Source of the DNA: Bradyrhizobium canariense
Lineage (GTDB): Bacteria > Pseudomonadota > Alphaproteobacteria > Rhizobiales > Xanthobacteraceae
Length of the DNA: 64,000 nt
NCBI RefSeq assembly: GCF_018130465.1
Contig: NZ_JAFCKJ010000019.1
Span: forward strand, 59,831 to 123,830
Reading direction: 5' to 3'
The notes below the pieces were generated by a model. It worked only from the letters and a program-made list of their open reading frames with translations, was not told the origin of the DNA and ran no database searches. How positions within the stretch are numbered: position 1 is the first letter of the stretch; the number at the start of each line of letters is the position of its first letter. Below are positions 34,901 through 42,822 of the stretch, one piece after another. A program made the position numbers and the translations under genes.

Positions 34901-35360
34901 TCTGAAGCTGGCCTCCGAGCGCACCAGCGACACCGGCACCGATCTGTGGGTCCCCGATCTCAATATGCCGCTGGCCGACATGCTGCCGGAAGGCTACGTG
35001 CAATCCGAGGCGGTCCGGCTCGAGATCTATGGGCGCGCTGCCAGGTGTCGAAGCGACGACGATCTGGAAGATTTGGAAGAGGAAATCTCGCGTCGTTTCG
35101 GCAGGCTGCCGCCGGAGGCTCGCGACTTCTTCGCATCCGCCAGGCTCCGGATCGATTGCAAGCGGCGCGGCATCGTCAGGCTCGATGTCGGACCCGAGGC
35201 CGTCGCCGCGACGTTCCTGCCGGGGCGGCTGCGGAAATCGAGGGGGAAGTCCGAGGCACGATCGCTGCAGCGCGACGGCGACCGCGTCGTTCACGCCGGC
35301 CGCCGCAACGATGATCCGTTCAGCCGGGTCGAGGAGTTCCTCGACCTGCTGGACGCCTAG
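31998..35360 (+). CDS. Mfd-like transcription-repair coupling factor paralogue (DEAD-box translocase)
   Basis: Up to 1120 aa. Layout: a low-complexity Ser/Lys tail (about 30-75) made by 15-bp tandem repeats; a UvrB-like module (about 80-480); a CarD-like RNA polymerase-interaction domain ([20 protein letters not shown], about 475-570); a RecG-type helicase with Walker A GDVGFGKT (621-628) and DEEQHFG; motif [12 protein letters not shown]; and a C-terminal TRCF domain. Genuine Mfd is about 1150-1180 aa in these bacteria; the odd tail and degenerate N-terminal motifs suggest a second, specialised copy. Start uncertain; the ATG at 32022 is another candidate. Confidence 0.85.
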   Translation: MRYRSSSMGGLVVARLHLRNKVGYKLAPTKKARATTGAIKTKSKSSKSKSSKSSGSKSTSSTSKRPNKSASRSAVASSSPLGMLALHLLEQWEKSGRDGLVFLCDDESRAERLGGVIHALDPSVEVLVFPRLNTLPFDGLEPSREIAGRRSAVLRRLAKAKKPVFLVSTAEAIMERLPLPASWSRSSLTLKVGAPYSGPELKTRLEALGYDLDEEAEYPGGVLFHGKTFEVFPAGALAPFRIEHSGETIRKIVAVDPIEHEVVYETAELIVDPMSERIGLGATRGQRATLPDYCGRARWIVDAGVSAHADSWMGTIEEAAGRRDAEREYLGQADWKQLKKRISVLPRKAAFISTPEFSKLASPRKALRAFVADMQRGGSRLLFVAAVEDDLRAMERMSGIKTERLADWSEVTKARSREGALLADFDAGFIGVGRKPLVVVTASDVLGSRAHHPQPMARAWNPAFDHPDVPEKGAAIVHLQRGLAVLDGLQTLDMGRGSRREMVRLAFAGDNAVLVPPADLAVIWPYAGEPGKLTLDKADGSSWWARRTAAEAEIQVAAKALAKHISQRRRRRAPKLVPPGANYEKFVARFPYFTTSDQAKAIQDVLDDLASGHPMDRVICGDVGFGKTEVALRAAAAVALSGKQVAIAAPTTVLTRQHVETFRKRFGPLGIEVGSLSRASSGPETRETKEGLRRGTLKVVVGTQALAAKDVKFADLGLVIIDEEQHFGAAEKAKLSGLAKGAHSLWMSATPIPRTLAAGLAGFRDLSVIASPPVHRLPIVTRIAPLSEAAIAAALLRERRRHGQSFLICPRIQDLEPMLARVQSVAPELRIVCLHGRLPVEEIDDRMMSFVDGEADVLLATNIVESGLDIPRANTIVVCWPEKFGLAQLHQLRGRVGRGGTRAFAHLLTETTSEQSEKRLAVLEEFSKPGAGFAISERDLDLRGAGDLFSELQSGHVQVFGPVLYSHLLKLASERTSDTGTDLWVPDLNMPLADMLPEGYVQSEAVRLEIYGRAARCRSDDDLEDLEEEISRRFGRLPPEARDFFASARLRIDCKRRGIVRLDVGPEAVAATFLPGRLRKSRGKSEARSLQRDGDRVVHAGRRNDDPFSRVEEFLDLLDA
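32120..32194 (+). repeat. Five tandem 15-bp units in the Mfd-like gene
   Basis: AAAAAGCAAGAGCTC at 32120-32134 is repeated exactly at 32135-32149 and with changes at 32150, 32165 and 32180. In frame they encode Lys/Ser pentads (SKSSK). The unit length, a multiple of three, allows copy-number change without frameshift. Confidence 0.8.
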
Positions 35361-35363
35361 GGA

Positions 35364-36635
35364 TCACTCGGTCTGCTCGACCGCCGCCGGCATTTTCGCC
35401 ACCGACATCAGCGAGCGGGCCACCTGGTTGAGGAGCTGATCGGCGTTCTCCTCCTCGGCCAGCGATTTCGACAACAGGCTGACGATGGCACTGTGCCGAA
35501 GCTGCTGGGCGAGGTTGCGCGCTGTGGTATAGCCCGCGATCTCGTAATGCTCGACGCGCTGCGCCGCGCCGATCAAGGCGAGGTCCGCCGCCGCGTCCTC
35601 CTTGTTCTCGCCCTCGGCCATGATGTCCTGGCCTTCCTCGACGAGGCCCATCATGCCCTTGCAGGGCTTGGCGCGGGCGGACTTGCCGAGCATTTCGAAG
35701 CACTCGTTGATGCGCTCGACCTGGGCTTCCGTCTCCGCGAGGTGCTGCTCGAACAGCTCGCGCAGCTGATCGAAACGGGCAGCCTCCGCCATCTTGGGAA
35801 GCGCCTTGGTCAACTGTTTCTCGGCATGCAGGATATCGCGCAGCTCGTTGATGAGCAGATCGCCGAGGCCGGATTCGTCCGCCGGTGGCGAGCTCTCCGT
35901 GACGATGGCCGTGGCCGGGCCGGGCTCGCCGGCCTGGATCGCCGGTGAGTCCGTGAAGACCCAGTCGCCGCCCTCGTTCCACGGCCCGCGCGTGTCGATC
36001 TCGCCATGGTCGCCGGCGCCGGTGGAATCGTTGAAGAACTGGTCCACCAGGCCGGGCGTCGGCGCGATGCGGCCGATGCTGAACGCTGGCTTGCCCATGC
36101 TCTCGAGCGCGAGTGCGAACGCCTTCATGTGTGTGATCTCGCGAGTCATCAGGAATTGCAGCGCGTCCTTGCTGCCGGCGTCATCGCAGAAATTGATCAG
36201 CCGCTCGTAGACGATCTTGGCGCGCGCCTCTGCCGCGATGTTGCTGCGCAGATCGACGTCGAGCTCGCCGGTGATCTTCAGATAATCGGCGGTCCAGGCA
36301 TTTCCCTGGGAGTTGAAGAGATTGACCCCGCCGCCGCCCGCGATCGCGATGAGGGGATCGGCTTCGGCCGCCTGGCGGTCGAACTTCGACGGCTTGAGAT
36401 GCATCCGCGCCAGCGTGCCGACTACTTCCAGATGGCTGAGCTCTTCGGTGCCGATGTCCATCAGGAGGTCCTTGCGGTCGGGATCCTCGCAGTTCAGCCC
36501 CTGTATCGAATACTGCATGGCGGCTGCGAGCTCGCCATTGGCGCCGCCGAACTGTTCCAGCAGCATGTTGCCAAAGCGGGGATCCGGCTCGTCGACGCGA
36601 ACGGTGAACATCAGCTTCTTGACGTGGTGATACAT
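35364..36635 (-). CDS. Manganese catalase fused to a YciE/DUF892 ferritin-like domain
   Basis: 423 aa. Residues 1-235 are Mn-catalase: MFTVRVDEPDPRFGN start, AAMQYSIQG with the first bridging Glu region, GTEELSHLEVVGTL, AEARAKIVYERL and TREITHMKAF, giving the di-manganese Glu/His set. After a Pro/Gly-rich linker, residues about 255-410 are a DUF892/YciE four-helix bundle (LGDLLINELRDILHAEKQLTKALPKM ... EEENADQLL). Separate YciE proteins and Mn-catalases are both stress genes; the single-chain fusion is notable. An EcfG-like promoter lies upstream. Expected role: H2O2 removal in the cytoplasm. Confidence 0.92.
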   Translation of the reverse strand: MYHHVKKLMFTVRVDEPDPRFGNMLLEQFGGANGELAAAMQYSIQGLNCEDPDRKDLLMDIGTEELSHLEVVGTLARMHLKPSKFDRQAAEADPLIAIAGGGGVNLFNSQGNAWTADYLKITGELDVDLRSNIAAEARAKIVYERLINFCDDAGSKDALQFLMTREITHMKAFALALESMGKPAFSIGRIAPTPGLVDQFFNDSTGAGDHGEIDTRGPWNEGGDWVFTDSPAIQAGEPGPATAIVTESSPPADESGLGDLLINELRDILHAEKQLTKALPKMAEAARFDQLRELFEQHLAETEAQVERINECFEMLGKSARAKPCKGMMGLVEEGQDIMAEGENKEDAAADLALIGAAQRVEHYEIAGYTTARNLAQQLRHSAIVSLLSKSLAEEENADQLLNQVARSLMSVAKMPAAVEQTE

Positions 36636-36678
36636 GAGAGGACTCTCGGGTTGGAAGGACAGGAGAAGATATCTTCCG

Positions 36679-36703
36679 AACCGACGGCTTCAGCGTTCGT
36701 TCC
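36679..36703 (-). promoter_or_regulatory. EcfG-like promoter of the Mn-catalase gene
   Basis: On the minus strand, GGAAC (36703-36699), 16 bp, then GGTT (36682-36679), about 43 bp before the start codon. The alphaproteobacterial general stress sigma factor consensus is GGAAC-N16/17-CGTT; three of four -10 positions match. A nearby 9-bp inverted repeat (ACGATCTGC 36711-36719 / GCAGATCGT 36736-36744) lies just upstream. Confidence 0.55.
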
Positions 36704-36779
36704 TATCGAGACGATCTGCACCGGTGATGTCAGGCGCAGATCGTTCGATGTCGACCGGCAGGATTGTAAGCGTGTTCGT

Positions 36780-37073
36780 TCAGCGTTGGTCCGGACGCTT
36801 GGCGGCCGGCCCGCTCTTGCTGCCCGGTGCGCCCTGAATATGCGCCGGGTCTTGCGATTGCACGGCGGTGTTGCCCGTGGAGTTCGTTGTACTCGATCCG
36901 ACGGTTTCACCGGGCTTGGCGGCCGGACCGTTCTTGTTGCCGGGCTGTCCGGCAATGCCGGCTCCCGAATTCTGCGCGCTCGGCGCGGACGAAACGTCAG
37001 GCTTGCTGGACTGCGCCCAGGCTGCTGTGGGCAGCGCGAGCGCGACGAGGATAACGGCACCTGTGAACTTCAT
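36780..37073 (-). CDS. Small secreted protein with Gly-Pro-Ala repeats
   Basis: 97 aa. A clear signal peptide (MKFTGAVILVALALPTAAWA, cleavage before Q21) and a low-complexity mature part with two related units, GQPGNKNGPAAK and GAPGSKSGPAAK. Such secreted repeat peptides are common in Bradyrhizobium and have no known function. GGAG precedes ATG 37073; a textbook EcfG promoter lies upstream, so it is probably induced in general stress. Confidence 0.75.
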   Translation of the reverse strand: MKFTGAVILVALALPTAAWAQSSKPDVSSAPSAQNSGAGIAGQPGNKNGPAAKPGETVGSSTTNSTGNTAVQSQDPAHIQGAPGSKSGPAAKRPDQR

Positions 37074-37107
37074 CTTGGTGTTCTCCGGCTGATGCCCCAT
37101 CTGATCG

Positions 37108-37132
37108 AACGCCGGCGACCTGCGTGCGTTCC
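37108..37132 (-). promoter_or_regulatory. EcfG-type promoter (GGAAC-N16-CGTT)
   Basis: On the minus strand GGAAC (37132-37128), exactly 16 bp, CGTT (37111-37108), 34 bp before the start of the small secreted protein. It is a full match to the general stress response consensus of Bradyrhizobium and relatives. Confidence 0.75.
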
Positions 37133-37176
37133 TTGTTGTCGTCAACTCGAAGGTCGGCTCACCGCATCATGACAAA

Positions 37177-39438
37177 CTATCCCGGCAGCGGCGCCTCCAC
37201 GACGTCCAGCAGCGCTCCGAGGCCTTGTCGCAGGCGGCGCGTGGCGATCGTCTCGGTGGCGAGACCGAACACCACGAGGGACCGCCCGGTCATCGCATAA
37301 ACGTGCCCGAGGTCGAACGCGGGCATCTGCCCCTCCGGTTGATTGGTGTCGATCAACCCGAGCCAGCTGCGTCCCTCGGCGACGGCGGGCAAGGTGAAAT
37401 TGACGACGTCGTGGTGGGCGTTGTAGACCAGCAGCATGGTTGCGTCCGAGCCGCGGCGCTTGATCCCGGTCTCCTGGGCGCGACCGTCGAGCAGCAAAGC
37501 GAAACATTTGGCGTTGCCGTCCTGCCACTGCTCCGTCGTCATTTCCTCTCCGGACGGCGCGAGCCACGTCACGTCCTTCACGTCCAGCTCTTCGTTGTGG
37601 GAGCCGACCAGGAAGCGGCTGCGGTAGAGAATCGGAAATGCCTTGCGCGTGGCGATCAGCTTGCGCGTGAATTCGCGAAGGCTGCGGCCGTTCGCGGTGA
37701 TGCCCATCCAGGCGAGCCATGTGGTCTCGTTGTCCTGGGCGTACGCGTTGTTGTTGCCGTCCTGGGTGTGTCCGAATTCGTCGCCGGCAAGCAGCATGGG
37801 CGTGCCGTGGGACAACAGCACGGTCGCCAGCAGATTGCGCTTCTGGCGCTCGCGCAGCGCCGTGATTTCCGGATCGTCCGTCGGTCCCTCGACGCCGCAG
37901 TTCCAGGAGTGATTGCTGCTATGGCCGTCGCGATTGTCCTCGCCATTGGCTTCGTTGTGCTTGTCGTTGTACGAGACGAGATCATTGAGATTGAAACCGT
38001 CATGGGCGGTGACGAAGTTGACGCTGGCCCATGGCCGGCGTCCCCGCTTGTTGAAGAGATCGCCGGATCCCGACACGCGCTTGGCGAAGTCCGCGATCGA
38101 TCCCTCGTCGCCCTTCCAGAAGGCGCGCACGGTGTCCCTGAACTTGTCGTTCCACTCCGCCCATCCCGGCGGAAACTGACCGACCTGATAGCCGCCCGGA
38201 CCGATGTCCCAGGGCTCGGCGATCAGCTTGACGCTGGAGAGCACGGGGTCCTGGCGGCAGGCATCGAGGAAGCCGCCGCCTTCGTCGAAGCCATAGGGCT
38301 CCCGTGCCAGAATGGTGGCGAGGTCGAAGCGGAAGCCGTCGACCCGCATCTCGGTCGCCCAGTAGCGCAGGGAATCCGCGACCAGTTGAAGCACGCGCGG
38401 GTGCGACAGGTTCACCGTGTTCCCGGTGCCGGTGTCGTTGATGTAGTAGCGCTGCTGGTCCGGCAGCAGGCGGTAATAGCTGGCGTTGTCGATGCCCTTG
38501 AACGACAGGGTCGGGCCGAGCTCGTTTCCTTCCGCGGTGTGATTGTAGACGACGTCGAGGATGACCTCGATGCCATGGGCGTGGAACTGGTTGACCATGG
38601 CTTTGAATTCGTTCGCGAGCGGCGTCTTGAGGTAACGCGGCTCCGGCGCGAAGAAGGCGAGGGAGTTGTAGCCCCAGTAATTGCGTAAGCCTTTCTCGAC
38701 CAGATAGCTGTCGTCGACGAAGGCATGGATCGGCAACAGCTCTGCACTGGTGATGCCGAGCGATCGCAAATAGGCCGGAACCTCTGAATGCGCTAGCCCT
38801 GAGAACGTGCCGCGGTCTGCGTCAGGCACCAGCGGATGCAGCTGGGTAAAACCCTTGACGTGCATCTCGTAGACGATCGTCCGCTCCCACGGGACTTCCG
38901 GCTTGCGCGAGGCGCCCCAGGTGAAGGCCGGGTCGATGACGCGGCATTTCTGCATCAAGGGCGCGCTGTCGCGTTCGTCGTAGGAGAGATCCTTGTCGGC
39001 ATGGTCGAGCTGGTAGCCGAACAGCTCCGGTCCCCAGCGCAACCGGCCGACCAGCTGCTTGGCGTAGGGATCGAGCACGAGCTTGTAGGGATTGAAGCGA
39101 TGCCCCGCGTCGGGTTCGTAAGGGCCATGGACGCGGTAGCCGTAGACGGTGCCGGGACGGGCCGAGGGCAAATAGCCGTGCCAGACTTCGTCGGTATATT
39201 CGGGGAGCTCGATCCGCTCCAGTTCGGTCTCGCCGCTGTCGTCGAACAGGCAGAGTTCGACCTTGGTGGCATGGGCCGAAAACAGCGCGAAATTGACGCC
39301 GAGCCCGTCCCAGCTGGCGCCGAGCGGAAACGGCTTGCCCTCGGTGATCCGGGAGCGGCGCAGACTCGAGGCCGCCCGCGTCAGGGCGTCGTCTGAATGT
39401 ACCGATTGATCCATCGTCGCCCCCGAACAGCCCTTCAA
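37177..39438 (-). CDS. glgX: Glycogen debranching enzyme GlgX
   Basis: 753 aa. N-terminal CBM48-like domain (SWDGLGVNFALFSAHATKVELCLF), GH13_11 catalytic barrel with the nucleophile region RVDGFRFDLAT (about 364), acid EPWDIG (about 408) and FVTAHDGFNLNDL (about 476), and a C-terminal beta-domain. It hydrolyses alpha-1,6 branches of phosphorylase-limited glycogen. It follows a DUF3606 gene by 19 bp on the same strand, so both probably share the stress-type promoter at 39740. No other glycogen genes are in the window. Confidence 0.95.
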   Translation of the reverse strand: MKGCSGATMDQSVHSDDALTRAASSLRRSRITEGKPFPLGASWDGLGVNFALFSAHATKVELCLFDDSGETELERIELPEYTDEVWHGYLPSARPGTVYGYRVHGPYEPDAGHRFNPYKLVLDPYAKQLVGRLRWGPELFGYQLDHADKDLSYDERDSAPLMQKCRVIDPAFTWGASRKPEVPWERTIVYEMHVKGFTQLHPLVPDADRGTFSGLAHSEVPAYLRSLGITSAELLPIHAFVDDSYLVEKGLRNYWGYNSLAFFAPEPRYLKTPLANEFKAMVNQFHAHGIEVILDVVYNHTAEGNELGPTLSFKGIDNASYYRLLPDQQRYYINDTGTGNTVNLSHPRVLQLVADSLRYWATEMRVDGFRFDLATILAREPYGFDEGGGFLDACRQDPVLSSVKLIAEPWDIGPGGYQVGQFPPGWAEWNDKFRDTVRAFWKGDEGSIADFAKRVSGSGDLFNKRGRRPWASVNFVTAHDGFNLNDLVSYNDKHNEANGEDNRDGHSSNHSWNCGVEGPTDDPEITALRERQKRNLLATVLLSHGTPMLLAGDEFGHTQDGNNNAYAQDNETTWLAWMGITANGRSLREFTRKLIATRKAFPILYRSRFLVGSHNEELDVKDVTWLAPSGEEMTTEQWQDGNAKCFALLLDGRAQETGIKRRGSDATMLLVYNAHHDVVNFTLPAVAEGRSWLGLIDTNQPEGQMPAFDLGHVYAMTGRSLVVFGLATETIATRRLRQGLGALLDVVEAPLPG

Positions 39439-39457
39439 GAAGTTGGTGCAATCGCCG

Positions 39458-39715
39458 TTATTTCGGGGGTGCCTGCTCGCCGACGGCGGCCGAAGCGATC
39501 ACGGCGGCAGGAAGCACATCGTCCGGCTTGGGCAGCGTGGTTGCCCTTTGCGGCGCCGCCTCCTTGCTGATGGCTGCAATCGAGTTGCCGATCCGCTCGA
39601 CGATGCTGGTCAGCTCCGCGTCGGACAGTCCGAGACGCTTTCTGACGAGGCGCACCTGGGTACGGTCGGCCAGATCGAGCTTGTTGCGGATCGGTTGTGG
39701 CTTCGAGCGGCGCAT
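39458..39715 (-). CDS. DUF3606 small protein
   Basis: 85 aa. Residues about 10-50 (NKLDLADRTQVRLVRKRLGLSDAELTSIVERIGNS) match the DUF3606 pattern, a short helical domain frequent in alphaproteobacterial stress regulons, function unknown. A Pro/Ala-rich tail follows. First gene of a likely operon with glgX. Confidence 0.78.
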   Translation of the reverse strand: MRRSKPQPIRNKLDLADRTQVRLVRKRLGLSDAELTSIVERIGNSIAAISKEAAPQRATTLPKPDDVLPAAVIASAAVGEQAPPK

Positions 39716-39739
39716 GGCTAAACTCCCGTGTAGAACTGC

Positions 39740-39765
39740 AACCGTCCCTCAGGCGATTCCGTTCC
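39740..39765 (-). promoter_or_regulatory. EcfG-like promoter of DUF3606-glgX
   Basis: On the minus strand GGAAC (39765-39761), 17 bp, GGTT (39743-39740), 25 bp before the DUF3606 start. Spacing is within the N16/17 range and three of four -10 positions match. Confidence 0.5.
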
Positions 39766-39893
39766 CTGCTTGCCTTGCAGTTGCCCGTCCAGATCGAAGA
39801 TTTGTAGATGGCTGCGTACGACTTGGCCGACTGTGTCCGGCTGAAGGCCATGTGCCATAGCAGCGCGGACACGCGATCGAGGCGGTCCTTCAT

Positions 39894-40010
39894 GCCGACC
39901 CCGCTGGCTTATGTCAGGACCAAGGGCGCCATCCAGAATTTTACCGGTGGGCTCGCTCAGTCAACGCGGTCGCCCCGGGTCCGATCTGGACGCCGCTCAT
40001 TCCAGCCCGT
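39894..40010 (+). pseudogene. Relic of an SDR gene
   Basis: One frame reads TPLAYVRTKGAIQNFTGGLAQ; after a frameshift and loss of about eight residues another frame reads VNAVAPGPIWTPLIPA. Together these are the catalytic Tyr-Lys and PGPIWTPL parts of a stress-type SDR (YdaD/GSP39-like) whose remaining sequence is absent. It lies in the 431-bp gap 39716-40146; the rest of that gap has promoters of the flanking genes but no other gene. Confidence 0.75.
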
Positions 40011-40090
40011 GCAGCAGCAGGTCTTCCATCGATCTGATGTCCTTGGTGAAGATACCCATGAACGATGTCTCCTGTCACAATCATGGAACT

Positions 40091-40115
40091 GGAACGCCGC
40101 GCCGCCGCGGCTGTT
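40091..40115 (+). promoter_or_regulatory. EcfG-like promoter of small gene 40147
   Basis: GGAAC (40091-40095), 16 bp, TGTT (40112-40115), 32 bp before the ATG at 40147. Three of four -10 positions match the stress consensus. Confidence 0.5.
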
Positions 40116-40146
40116 CCATTCCCGTGACCCAGATCAGGAGAGCCGA

Positions 40147-40341
40147 ATGAGCGATGGAGCGGATCATCTTGCGGGCCTGCTCGGACGAGCGGCCATGGAC
40201 GTATGGGGCGACATGCCTCGCGACATCCAGGAAGCGCTGTTCGAGGCCGCCATGAAGGGACGTGCGTCGGAGCGGGAAGAGCTCGCGCGGCTGCTGCACG
40301 AGCGGCATCCCCGTACGCTTCATCCGGCGCGGCCGGGCTGA
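40147..40341 (+). CDS. Small hypothetical protein, probable stress gene
   Basis: 64 aa. Helical, acidic first half (LLGRAAMDVWGDMPRDIQEALFEAAM) and an Arg/Glu-rich second half. No family recognised; similar short proteins occur widely as Bradyrhizobium hypotheticals (recollection). AGGAG seven bases before ATG 40147, and an EcfG-like promoter upstream, support that it is real. Confidence 0.62.
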   Translation: MSDGADHLAGLLGRAAMDVWGDMPRDIQEALFEAAMKGRASEREELARLLHERHPRTLHPARPG

Positions 40342-40468
40342 CGCCGCGGCGGGAACGATCGTCCGAGAAGCCGATTGGTGAATTGGGCGATGCGCGGCGA
40401 ATGGATTCGGACGAAGCCCGTAGCGCTCCACTTTAGATCAAAGCTGTGAGTCGATCGGCGGGACTGAG

Positions 40469-40642
40469 ATGATCATCGGAAAATGGTACGACCCGATCTC
40501 GCAGCGGTGGATCATGCCTCGCGAGGCACGTCCGGTGGCGGTCTATTCGCAGTCCAGCGCGGAGAAGGGACTCGACATCCGCAAGACGGGTGAGGTGCAG
40601 CGGATCTGGGACCTGTTGGTCGATTGCTGCGCAGATGGTTGA
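40469..40642 (+). CDS. Small hypothetical protein (57 aa)
   Basis: Encodes MIIGKWYDPISQRWIMPREA followed by a Ser/Arg-containing tail ending LLVDCCADG. Codon positions have the GC3 bias of the neighbouring genes, and four aromatic/Trp residues are not expected of random GC-rich sequence. No family recognised. A GGGACTGAG stretch precedes the ATG. Tandem repeats begin right after its stop. Confidence 0.45.
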   Translation: MIIGKWYDPISQRWIMPREARPVAVYSQSSAEKGLDIRKTGEVQRIWDLLVDCCADG

Positions 40643-40652
40643 TTGATGCTAG

Positions 40653-40680
40653 GTGGTTGATGCCACGTGGTTGATGCCAC
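40653..40680 (+). repeat. Tandem 14-bp repeat
   Basis: GTGGTTGATGCCAC occurs twice without spacing (40653-40666, 40667-40680), with a degenerate earlier copy. Each unit can form a small hairpin (GTGG/CCAC). Confidence 0.7.
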
Positions 40681-40847
40681 GCCGATAGGTCACCCTCGCC
40701 CCGATGCGAGGGCCTGGCTGGGTCTGTTCACACGCGAACAGAAGTGTCCCAATATGCCGGCTGCGAACGGCGCGCGCTGTATCATTTGATACAAGCGAGC
40801 TCTTGAAGCGATTGAGAAGTCGACCCAGCCTCAAACCTCGACCGGCG

Positions 40848-42635
40848 TCAGCTGCGGTACCAACTCGCCAGATTCCAGGTCGTGACGTCCCACCCCGAGA
40901 TGTCGGCCATGAGGTTGTTGACGCCGGCGCCGACGATGTTGCGCGAGAGCAGCGGCAGGAACACGTTGGCCTCGCAGAAGGTCTCGTCGACCTTGATCAG
41001 CAGCGCGGCGCGCTTGACCGGGTCGAGCTCGTTCTGGGCCGCCTTGTAGGCCTTGTCGGCCTCGGGATCGGACCAGCGCGAGATGTTTCGACCCAGCCAT
41101 TTGTTCTCCTTGTTGGCGATCTCCCAGGAAACGCACTGGTTCAAGAACCGCTCGGGATCGGGCTGCGGTTGCGTCGTGTTGTACATCTCCATGTCGCAAT
41201 AGAATTTCGAGTAGGTGTCGGGATTGCCGACGTCCGACGAGAAGAACACCGATGCGGTGACAGACTTGAGCTCGATCTCGATGCCGGCGCGCTGGCAGGC
41301 CTGCTTGATGATGGACTGGGTCTTCTGGCGTGGGGCGTTGATCGAGGTCTGGAAGACGTATTTGAGCTTCTTGCCGTCCTTCTCGCGGATGCCGTCCGCG
41401 CCCTTCTTCCACCCGGCCTCGTCGAGGATCTTGTTCGCCTTGTCGACGTCGAACGCATATGTGAGCTTGCCCGACTTGAACTGCGAAGGGGCGTTGACGA
41501 AGCCCGCCGTGGCGATACCGCCACGGCCGTAGATGAATTTCTGGATCGCCTCACGATCGATCAGGAGGTTGATCGCCCGGCGAACGGCGGGATCGGACAG
41601 CGTCGGATGCTTGGTCTTGACGCTGGAGCGCTCGCCCTCGACGTCGGTCCACGGGTCCGTCGTGTTGAGGATGATGAACTCGACGTTGCCGGAGGGGGTG
41701 ACATCGACCTTGCCTTTCCCGCTGGCTTCCATGCGCTTGAGGACCTCCTCCTCCACCAGCAGGTTCCAGGCATAGTCGTATTCGCCGGTCTGGAGCACCG
41801 CGCGTGCGGCGGAGACGGCGTCACCGCCGCCCTTGACCTCGAGCGTGTCGAAATGGGGCTGGTTCTTGACGTGATAGTCGGGATTGCGCTCGGCCCTGAT
41901 CAGGTCGCCCGGTTTGAACTCGACGAATTTGTAGGGGCCGGTGCCGACCGGCTTCAGATTGCCGGGAGCTTCGCGCGACTTTGCGCCGGCATAGTCGCCG
42001 AAATGATGCTTTGGCAGGATCTGGCCGACCGAGCCGACGAAGGGGTCGGCCCAGAACGGCGTCGGGCTCTTGAAGTTCACCTTGACGGTGTGGTCGTCGA
42101 CCTTCTCGACCTTGATGTCCTTGTAGGATCCCGTGCTGTACGCGGCGGTCGCCAGATCCGCGGCATAGACCCAGGTAAAGACGACGTCGTCGGCGGTGAA
42201 GGGCTTGCCATCGTGCCATGTCACGCCCTGCTTCAGCTTCCAGGTCACGCTCATGCCGTCTGCCGAAAGGCCGCCGTTCGCCTTGGTCGGGACCTCGGCG
42301 GCGAGGCAGGGGATGAGGTTGCCGTCCCTGTCCCAGCCGGCGAGCGGCTCGAAGAAGATGCGCGAGGCGATCTGATCCTTGGTGCCGATCGCGAAATGCG
42401 GATTGAGCAGCGTCGGAGCCTGCCAGAGCAGGATCTTGAGCGGGCCGCCGCCGCCGGCCTTGGTCGGCTTGTAGGGCAGCGTGGCGTCGGCCATCGCCAC
42501 GTCGTTCCAGACTAGGATCTGGCTCGCCACCGGCGCTGCGATCCCGATCGCAGCCATCGTCTTCATGAACGAGCGTCGCGACAGGGTGCCTTGCTTCACC
42601 TCCGCGACGGACTTGCGGATTTCGTTTTCGTTCAT
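40848..42635 (-). CDS. Tat-exported ABC transporter substrate-binding protein (peptide/SBP_bac_5)
   Basis: 595 aa. Twin-arginine signal SRRSFMKT at about 19-26 followed by a hydrophobic stretch; mature part has the SBP_bac_5 pattern (LNPHFAIGTKDQIASRIFFEPL, VTWHDGKPFTADDVVFTW, RRAINLLIDREAIQKF). The family binds oligopeptides, opines or other solutes. No permease or ATPase gene adjoins it on either side in this window, so it must serve a distant or shared transporter, or signal. Long for the family because of insertions near residues 290-340. Confidence 0.9.
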   Translation of the reverse strand: MNENEIRKSVAEVKQGTLSRRSFMKTMAAIGIAAPVASQILVWNDVAMADATLPYKPTKAGGGGPLKILLWQAPTLLNPHFAIGTKDQIASRIFFEPLAGWDRDGNLIPCLAAEVPTKANGGLSADGMSVTWKLKQGVTWHDGKPFTADDVVFTWVYAADLATAAYSTGSYKDIKVEKVDDHTVKVNFKSPTPFWADPFVGSVGQILPKHHFGDYAGAKSREAPGNLKPVGTGPYKFVEFKPGDLIRAERNPDYHVKNQPHFDTLEVKGGGDAVSAARAVLQTGEYDYAWNLLVEEEVLKRMEASGKGKVDVTPSGNVEFIILNTTDPWTDVEGERSSVKTKHPTLSDPAVRRAINLLIDREAIQKFIYGRGGIATAGFVNAPSQFKSGKLTYAFDVDKANKILDEAGWKKGADGIREKDGKKLKYVFQTSINAPRQKTQSIIKQACQRAGIEIELKSVTASVFFSSDVGNPDTYSKFYCDMEMYNTTQPQPDPERFLNQCVSWEIANKENKWLGRNISRWSDPEADKAYKAAQNELDPVKRAALLIKVDETFCEANVFLPLLSRNIVGAGVNNLMADISGWDVTTWNLASWYRS

Positions 42636-42785
42636 CGGAGGATCCCCACTTCAAAGACAAGTCGTCACCGGCCAAGACCCATCATGTTTCATCAGGGGCG
42701 AGGCGGCAATGCCGACAGGGTCAGAAAACCCTGCGGCGAAATGACGAACGTGCGGACGGCAGTCATGGCTGCCGGGGCGCGGTAG

Positions 42786-42822
42786 CTGGATCGCCGCCCG
42801 GGAGACCCGGGCGGCGATCCAG
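42786..42822 (+). repeat. Perfect 17-bp inverted repeat with 3-nt loop
   Basis: CTGGATCGCCGCCCGGG, loop AGA, then the exact complement ending GGCGATCCAG. No T-run on either side, so not a standard terminator. A second smaller hairpin GAACTT-GGGG-AAGTTC follows at 42836-42851. Both lie in the 341-bp gap 42636-42976 between the binding protein gene and the TetR gene; nothing else gene-like is there. Confidence 0.75.

Noticed and set aside
40653-40680. CRISPR-like repeats
   Set aside because: Only two 14-bp units without spacers; no cas genes.
42786-42822. Ordinary rho-independent terminator of the TetR gene
   Set aside because: No T-run on either strand and 155 bp from the gene end; kept only as a palindrome.
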